A stretch of DNA of 64,000 nt from NCBI RefSeq assembly GCF_900184895.1, contig NZ_FXZK01000012.1, forward strand, positions 1 through 64,000, read 5' to 3'. Of this stretch, positions 61,199-64,000 are shown piece by piece (the stretch's first letter is position 1; each line of letters opens with the position of its first letter). Below the pieces are notes generated by a model. The model was given only the letters and a program-made list of their open reading frames with translations, had not been told where the DNA came from and did not search any database. The translations under genes were made by a program, and so were the position numbers. The DNA comes from Flavimaricola marinus (GTDB lineage: Bacteria > Pseudomonadota > Alphaproteobacteria > Rhodobacterales > Rhodobacteraceae).

Positions 61199-62154
61199 GC
61201 CCGCGACCTCTCGAGCCGTCGCTGGGCGTTTGCATGGCGCGACCAGACCGGTGTCCACTTTGCGATGGCATCATCAGTGACGCACTCGTCACCGCTGATG
61301 ATAGCGTCGATGGACAGATCCTTGACCAAGGCAAAGATGCGGGACGTAACCCCGCCGGTTAATGCGAGGATCTGCTTGAGCGACCGCACTTTCAGATTGG
61401 ACTTCCTCTCCAGCGGCATGGCCGCGATCAAGGTCTGGATCATATCCGAGAACTCGGCATCATCGCGCCAATTTGGCAAGTGGTGTTCATCAAGCCGACG
61501 GGCCAGTTGGATATCACCGCGAATGGCATCGACGGCTTCACTGACGCCGAAGCAGACCAAGGATGCCTCCAGTTCGTTGCTGAGATACCTCAAGACATTG
61601 AGGAACCGGCGCTGTTCCCGGTGCGTGCCTGCCAGAAGGTTGTGAACTTCGTCGATCATGATCATCCGCAACCCGAGGTCACGTAAAAGGCCCACGACCC
61701 GAACTTCCAGCGAAGCAACACTCTGGGCCTTCATGCTCAGCGTCGACGAAGGGGCACCGACGGCAGCGAGGATGTGCAGATAGAACCGCCGCTCGTCCGG
61801 GGCTGGTGGCGCCTGCAAAAGAAGGAGCGGTGTGTGCGTGATACCTGATTCCGGATCATACTCCGGTGCGTACCTGCGTGATAGATTGCGGGCGATCATC
61901 GTCTTGCCGATGCCGGACGCCCCATGCACCAGAAGGCCAGGCATGCGGGTCTGCCGCGGCATCTCAATCAGACCATGCAGCCGGTCCAGCACTTGTTCCG
62001 CTCGAGGAAAGCCTATCCAGATGTCCGATTGAATGAGGGCACTGCGGCCGTCTTCTTCAGTTTCTGCCCTCAATTCACCATCGCTCCACCTTGAACATGG
62101 GGCGCGATGTATCACCGGTGTCGACTGGACGCAGCCCCTCCGATCCCCGATCAT
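61195..62154 (-). CDS. tniB: TniB/TnsC-type AAA+ ATPase
   Basis: A 293-319 residue AAA+ ATPase that regulates target choice by the transposase. It opens with GFPRAEQVLDRLHGLIEMPR, then Walker A LVHGASGIGKTMIARNL, Walker B LRMIMIDEVHNLLAG and a sensor region QRRFLNVLRYLSNELEAS. The frame is open from 62154, but this would overlap tniA by 80 bases; a TTG at 62073, just past the tniA stop, is an equally likely start and fits the family length better. Confidence 0.9.
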   Translation of the reverse strand: MIGDRRGCVQSTPVIHRAPCSRWSDGELRAETEEDGRSALIQSDIWIGFPRAEQVLDRLHGLIEMPRQTRMPGLLVHGASGIGKTMIARNLSRRYAPEYDPESGITHTPLLLLQAPPAPDERRFYLHILAAVGAPSSTLSMKAQSVASLEVRVVGLLRDLGLRMIMIDEVHNLLAGTHREQRRFLNVLRYLSNELEASLVCFGVSEAVDAIRGDIQLARRLDEHHLPNWRDDAEFSDMIQTLIAAMPLERKSNLKVRSLKQILALTGGVTSRIFALVKDLSIDAIISGDECVTDDAIAKWTPVWSRHANAQRRLERSRA

Positions 62155-63715
62155 CGGCAGCCAGACCCTTCATCGAAGAATTCCTTTCACGGGACCTGCG
62201 CTCAGCCTTGGTCAGCGCGCGGCTTTCACCCTCGATCTGGCGTTGCTGCCGGATCAATTCGGCGAGGACCAGTTCATTCGTGCCCACCTTCCCCATGGCC
62301 CGTGCCTTTTGCATGGCTTCGCGGTATTCCCAGAGCGACACAGGCGGGATTTCTAGGTTGCGATACCGGGCCTCAACGCATCTGCCGCCATCCAGTTCGA
62401 CCCAGACGGCCGAAAGATTGCGAGGATCGTACCGGACAACTACCTTTCCGTCCCGACGACCGACATAACCCGCGAGAGCGTCGGACCAGTAGCGCAAGTC
62501 GAACAGGTGGATGCCGTCGCGCCGAACCTGCCGATGCGCACTTGGCAGGAAACTCACTCGAAACGCCTCGATGTCGAAAGGGATGTCGTCGGACATTTCT
62601 CCGGCGAGCGCGTCCCACTTGGCAACGGGTGTGCAGTTGAGGCTTGAGTGAATGCTGTTGTTGTAACGACAGATCTCGAGGGCAAACCACCGATCGAACT
62701 CTCGCAGGGTCATCGCCGCATTGGCCTCTGCATCGTAGCCGCCCTTGGCCGCAACGGACGACTGGGTGGTTCCCGGCAGGAGATGCACTGCGCCCATCAT
62801 CGTGCCGATCAGCCGTTCGATATGCCCCCCAAAATGAGGGCTTCCTGGCGGTCGGTAGACCAGGTTGATCCCCCATTCCGCACAAGCTGACTGAAAGGCC
62901 TGGGACCGGAAATCGCGGCCATTGTCGACATGGATGCTGCGCGGTTTGCCTTGGGCAGGCCAAGGCACGGCGCATTCAAGGTCAGCCAACAGTTCTGCTT
63001 TGGGGGCGACAGCCTGCGTAAGGCACAAGGCCACCGAAAGGCGAGATGGCGCCTCGAAGCTCACGTGGTATCCCGTCACCATGCGTGAGGTGATGTCGAT
63101 CGCGAGGGTCACCCAAGGCCGGCCGATGGGTTTACGCTCGAAACTGTCGACAAGGATGACGTCCGCCGGTGTGTGATCAATCTGCACTACGTCCAGCGGC
63201 CGTTCCGCCGCGTTCTGCCCTGTCACCGGCGCGAAACGCTGCCGTGCAGCCTTCGCCCCCTCGCGCGCTTTCATGACCTCGCGCGCATCCATCGCATCGA
63301 GTCGGCGCTGAACTGTCCGGCGCGTCGGCTGCTGAAAACCTTGCTGACCGCACGCACTGCGGATTTCGCTAACCACCCGCGCCAAACTGGGACGCTCCCG
63401 GCGCAAGTAGTATCGCATTAGGTGATCTTCGATGATGGCTTCAACCTCGTCGGGCACCATGGCGGTTCCCGATGGACGGCCACGTTTTCGAGGAACAATC
63501 GCACTGGTTCGGCCGCCGCCCTCGGCAAGCCTCTGGATCCACCGCCAGACCGTCGCTCGGCTTACTCCCAGCTCCCAGACAGCGTCACGGACCCCGCTCT
63601 CCAAACTGCCGGACCCTGACAAATAGGCCTGAACCAAGGGTCGCAAGACAGATGCTCGGCGCTGATCCTCTGCGCCGATACCTCCGACTTCTTCGCTATC
63701 GGCTTGCATCGTCAC
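62075..63715 (-). CDS. tniA: TniA/TnsB-type DDE transposase
   Basis: A 546-residue Mu/TniA-type transposase. It has N-terminal helix-turn-helix DNA-binding domains (ELGVSRATVWRWIQRLAEGG near residue 50), an integrase core with catalytic residues in DVVQIDHTPADVILVD (D), SIHVDNGRDFRSQ (D) and SPHFGGHIERLIGTM (E), and a C-terminal beta-barrel (Mu-C) with VRYDPRNLSAVWVEL. It should bind the end repeats and join the strands. The start is a GTG at 63715 or an ATG two codons later. Confidence 0.93.
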   Translation of the reverse strand: MTMQADSEEVGGIGAEDQRRASVLRPLVQAYLSGSGSLESGVRDAVWELGVSRATVWRWIQRLAEGGGRTSAIVPRKRGRPSGTAMVPDEVEAIIEDHLMRYYLRRERPSLARVVSEIRSACGQQGFQQPTRRTVQRRLDAMDAREVMKAREGAKAARQRFAPVTGQNAAERPLDVVQIDHTPADVILVDSFERKPIGRPWVTLAIDITSRMVTGYHVSFEAPSRLSVALCLTQAVAPKAELLADLECAVPWPAQGKPRSIHVDNGRDFRSQAFQSACAEWGINLVYRPPGSPHFGGHIERLIGTMMGAVHLLPGTTQSSVAAKGGYDAEANAAMTLREFDRWFALEICRYNNSIHSSLNCTPVAKWDALAGEMSDDIPFDIEAFRVSFLPSAHRQVRRDGIHLFDLRYWSDALAGYVGRRDGKVVVRYDPRNLSAVWVELDGGRCVEARYRNLEIPPVSLWEYREAMQKARAMGKVGTNELVLAELIRQQRQIEGESRALTKAERRSRERNSSMKGLAADDRGSEGLRPVDTGDTSRPMFKVERW

Positions 63716-63740
63716 TTATAGACCAGCCCTGTGAACCCTG

Positions 63741-63806
63741 TCTCACCTTTAACGGCAAGAATCTCAGAATAAAAGGCAACATCTCACATTTAAAGGCTAC
63801 GCGACA
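63741..63806. repeat. right-end transposase-binding-type repeats
   Basis: Three copies in inverse orientation at exact 20-base spacing: 63741-63759 (TCTCACCTTTAACGGCAAG), 63761-63780 (ATCTCAGAATAAAAGGCAAC) and 63781-63799 (ATCTCACATTTAAAGGCTA). Three tightly packed sites on one end and two spaced sites on the other is the asymmetry known from Tn7-type elements. Confidence 0.8.
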
Positions 63807-63871
63807 GTAGCCTACTATGGGGAAAGAAGCGGCGGATGCACCCAGCACCCATAGACAGCCGGCCCCGGCGA

Positions 63872-64000
63872 TTAGCTATTCAACTTAGCGCGCCGACGCC
63901 TAAAACGCTCCTTCATCAACCTATCACCGTCCTCTGAGCCATCGTGAAAGGTACCAAACATCTGATCAAGCGCGACCAAACCTTCCGAATAATTCACCTC
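63872..64000 (-). CDS. C-terminus of a second sterol-desaturase-family hydroxylase (cut by window edge)
   Basis: Reading left from the window edge, the frame gives EVNYSEGLVALDQMFGTFHD, then GSEDGDRLMKERFRRRRAKLNS and a TAA at 63872-63874. This aligns without gaps with the C-terminus of the hydroxylase at 29014-30027 (EVNYADGMMPLDRWMGTWHD, GSKAGDKIMQDRFRKKKEK). Only 42 residues are inside the window, so the gene's state is unknown, but it shows a second copy of this enzyme type close to the mobile-element cluster. Confidence 0.8.
   Translation of the reverse strand, partial: EVNYSEGLVALDQMFGTFHDGSEDGDRLMKERFRRRRAKLNS

Larger units (their letters stand above)
60353..63806 (-). mobile_element. 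complete cargo-free Tn7/Tn5053-like transposon
   Basis: About 3.45 kb bounded by inverted ends TGTCGCGTTGCCTTTAAATC (left) and, read inward, TGTCGCGTAGCCTTTAAATG (right). It encodes only TniA, TniB and TniQ-type proteins in one overlapping operon. Multiple copies of a GCCTTTAAATNTGAGA motif lie at both ends (two left, three right). I see no TnsA-type nuclease, resolvase, res site or passenger gene. Flanking 5-mers (CCCAG left, GTAGC right) do not match, so no target duplication is evident; rearrangement after insertion would explain this and the missing rest of the IS3 copy. Confidence 0.85.

Noticed and set aside
60353-63806. CRISPR-associated transposon
   Set aside because: TniQ and a TnsC-like ATPase are present, but there is no Cas gene, no CRISPR array and no cargo space between the ends.
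1-64000. tRNA, rRNA or CRISPR arrays
   Set aside because: No cloverleaf-like GTTCRA-containing segment, rRNA-like stretch or regularly spaced repeat array was noticed by eye; a dedicated scan was not possible.

Overview
The window looks like accessory DNA, probably a plasmid or chromid region, of a Rhodobacterales (roseobacter-type) alphaproteobacterium. The grounds are the protein families and their order: an alphaproteobacterial inositol cluster with an IolC-DUF2090 fusion, Frc-type sugar ABC transporters, a TRAP transporter, a TrbM-like protein and IS3/IS5/IS256-type insertion sequences. The taxonomic call is an inference; no rRNA or other marker gene is present. Apart from the insertion sequences and small plasmid-type genes, almost everything is carbohydrate or cyclitol catabolism.

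Layout. (1) 1-2.6 kb: the 3' end of an IS3-family element, then small plasmid-type genes (two secreted proteins, one TrbM-like, an XRE regulator and hypotheticals). (2) 2.7-33.0 kb: an inositol island. It has iolA with a LysR regulator; a five-gene operon of oxygenase, Rieske ferredoxin, ferredoxin reductase, PanB-like protein and purU; a LacI regulator; a ten-gene operon (IolI-like, ABC transporter, IolW-like, iolG-C-D-E-B) with its own LacI gene upstream; and a third, divergent unit (hydroxylase, ABC transporter, MocA-like, MocC-like, second Rieske ferredoxin) opposite a third LacI gene that is followed by an aldo/keto reductase and a creatininase-family hydrolase. The oxygenase, ferredoxin, reductase, MocA, MocB and MocC parts parallel the rhizobial moc genes for rhizopine (3-O-methyl-scyllo-inosamine). 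I therefore propose that the island removes O-methyl groups (and possibly amino groups) from methylated inositols or inosamines, feeds the ring into the iol pathway and handles the released one-carbon unit through folate. Five 16-bp sites of the form TGA-Y-K-K, N4, M-M-R-TCA tie the three LacI genes into one regulatory scheme.

(3) 33.0-34.3 kb: a complete IS3-family element, so the inositol island lies between two same-orientation IS3 copies. (4) 34.3-58.8 kb: a second catabolic island, visibly more GC-rich, with two lactonase-type propellers, a glucarate-dehydratase-like enzyme, three SDRs, a diketo-sugar-acid (FAH-family) hydrolase, an enolase paralogue next to an APH-type kinase, two kinds of CoA-transferase, an ABC and a TRAP transporter and an RraA-type aldolase. 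An IclR regulator sits in its middle, and similar AT-rich motifs precede the three operons. This looks like a sugar-acid pathway that includes CoA-ester chemistry; its substrate is not evident.

(5) 58.96-63.81 kb: a graveyard of nested mobile elements (an IS256/IS5 chimera with a nonsense codon, and a deleted IS3 copy) ending in a complete cargo-free Tn7/Tn5053-like transposon of about 3.45 kb (TniA, TniB, TniQ) with repeated transposase-binding-type motifs at both ends. (6) 63.87 kb to the edge: the C-terminal end of another sterol-desaturase-type hydroxylase, a paralogue of the one in the inositol island. No tRNA, rRNA or CRISPR array was seen.
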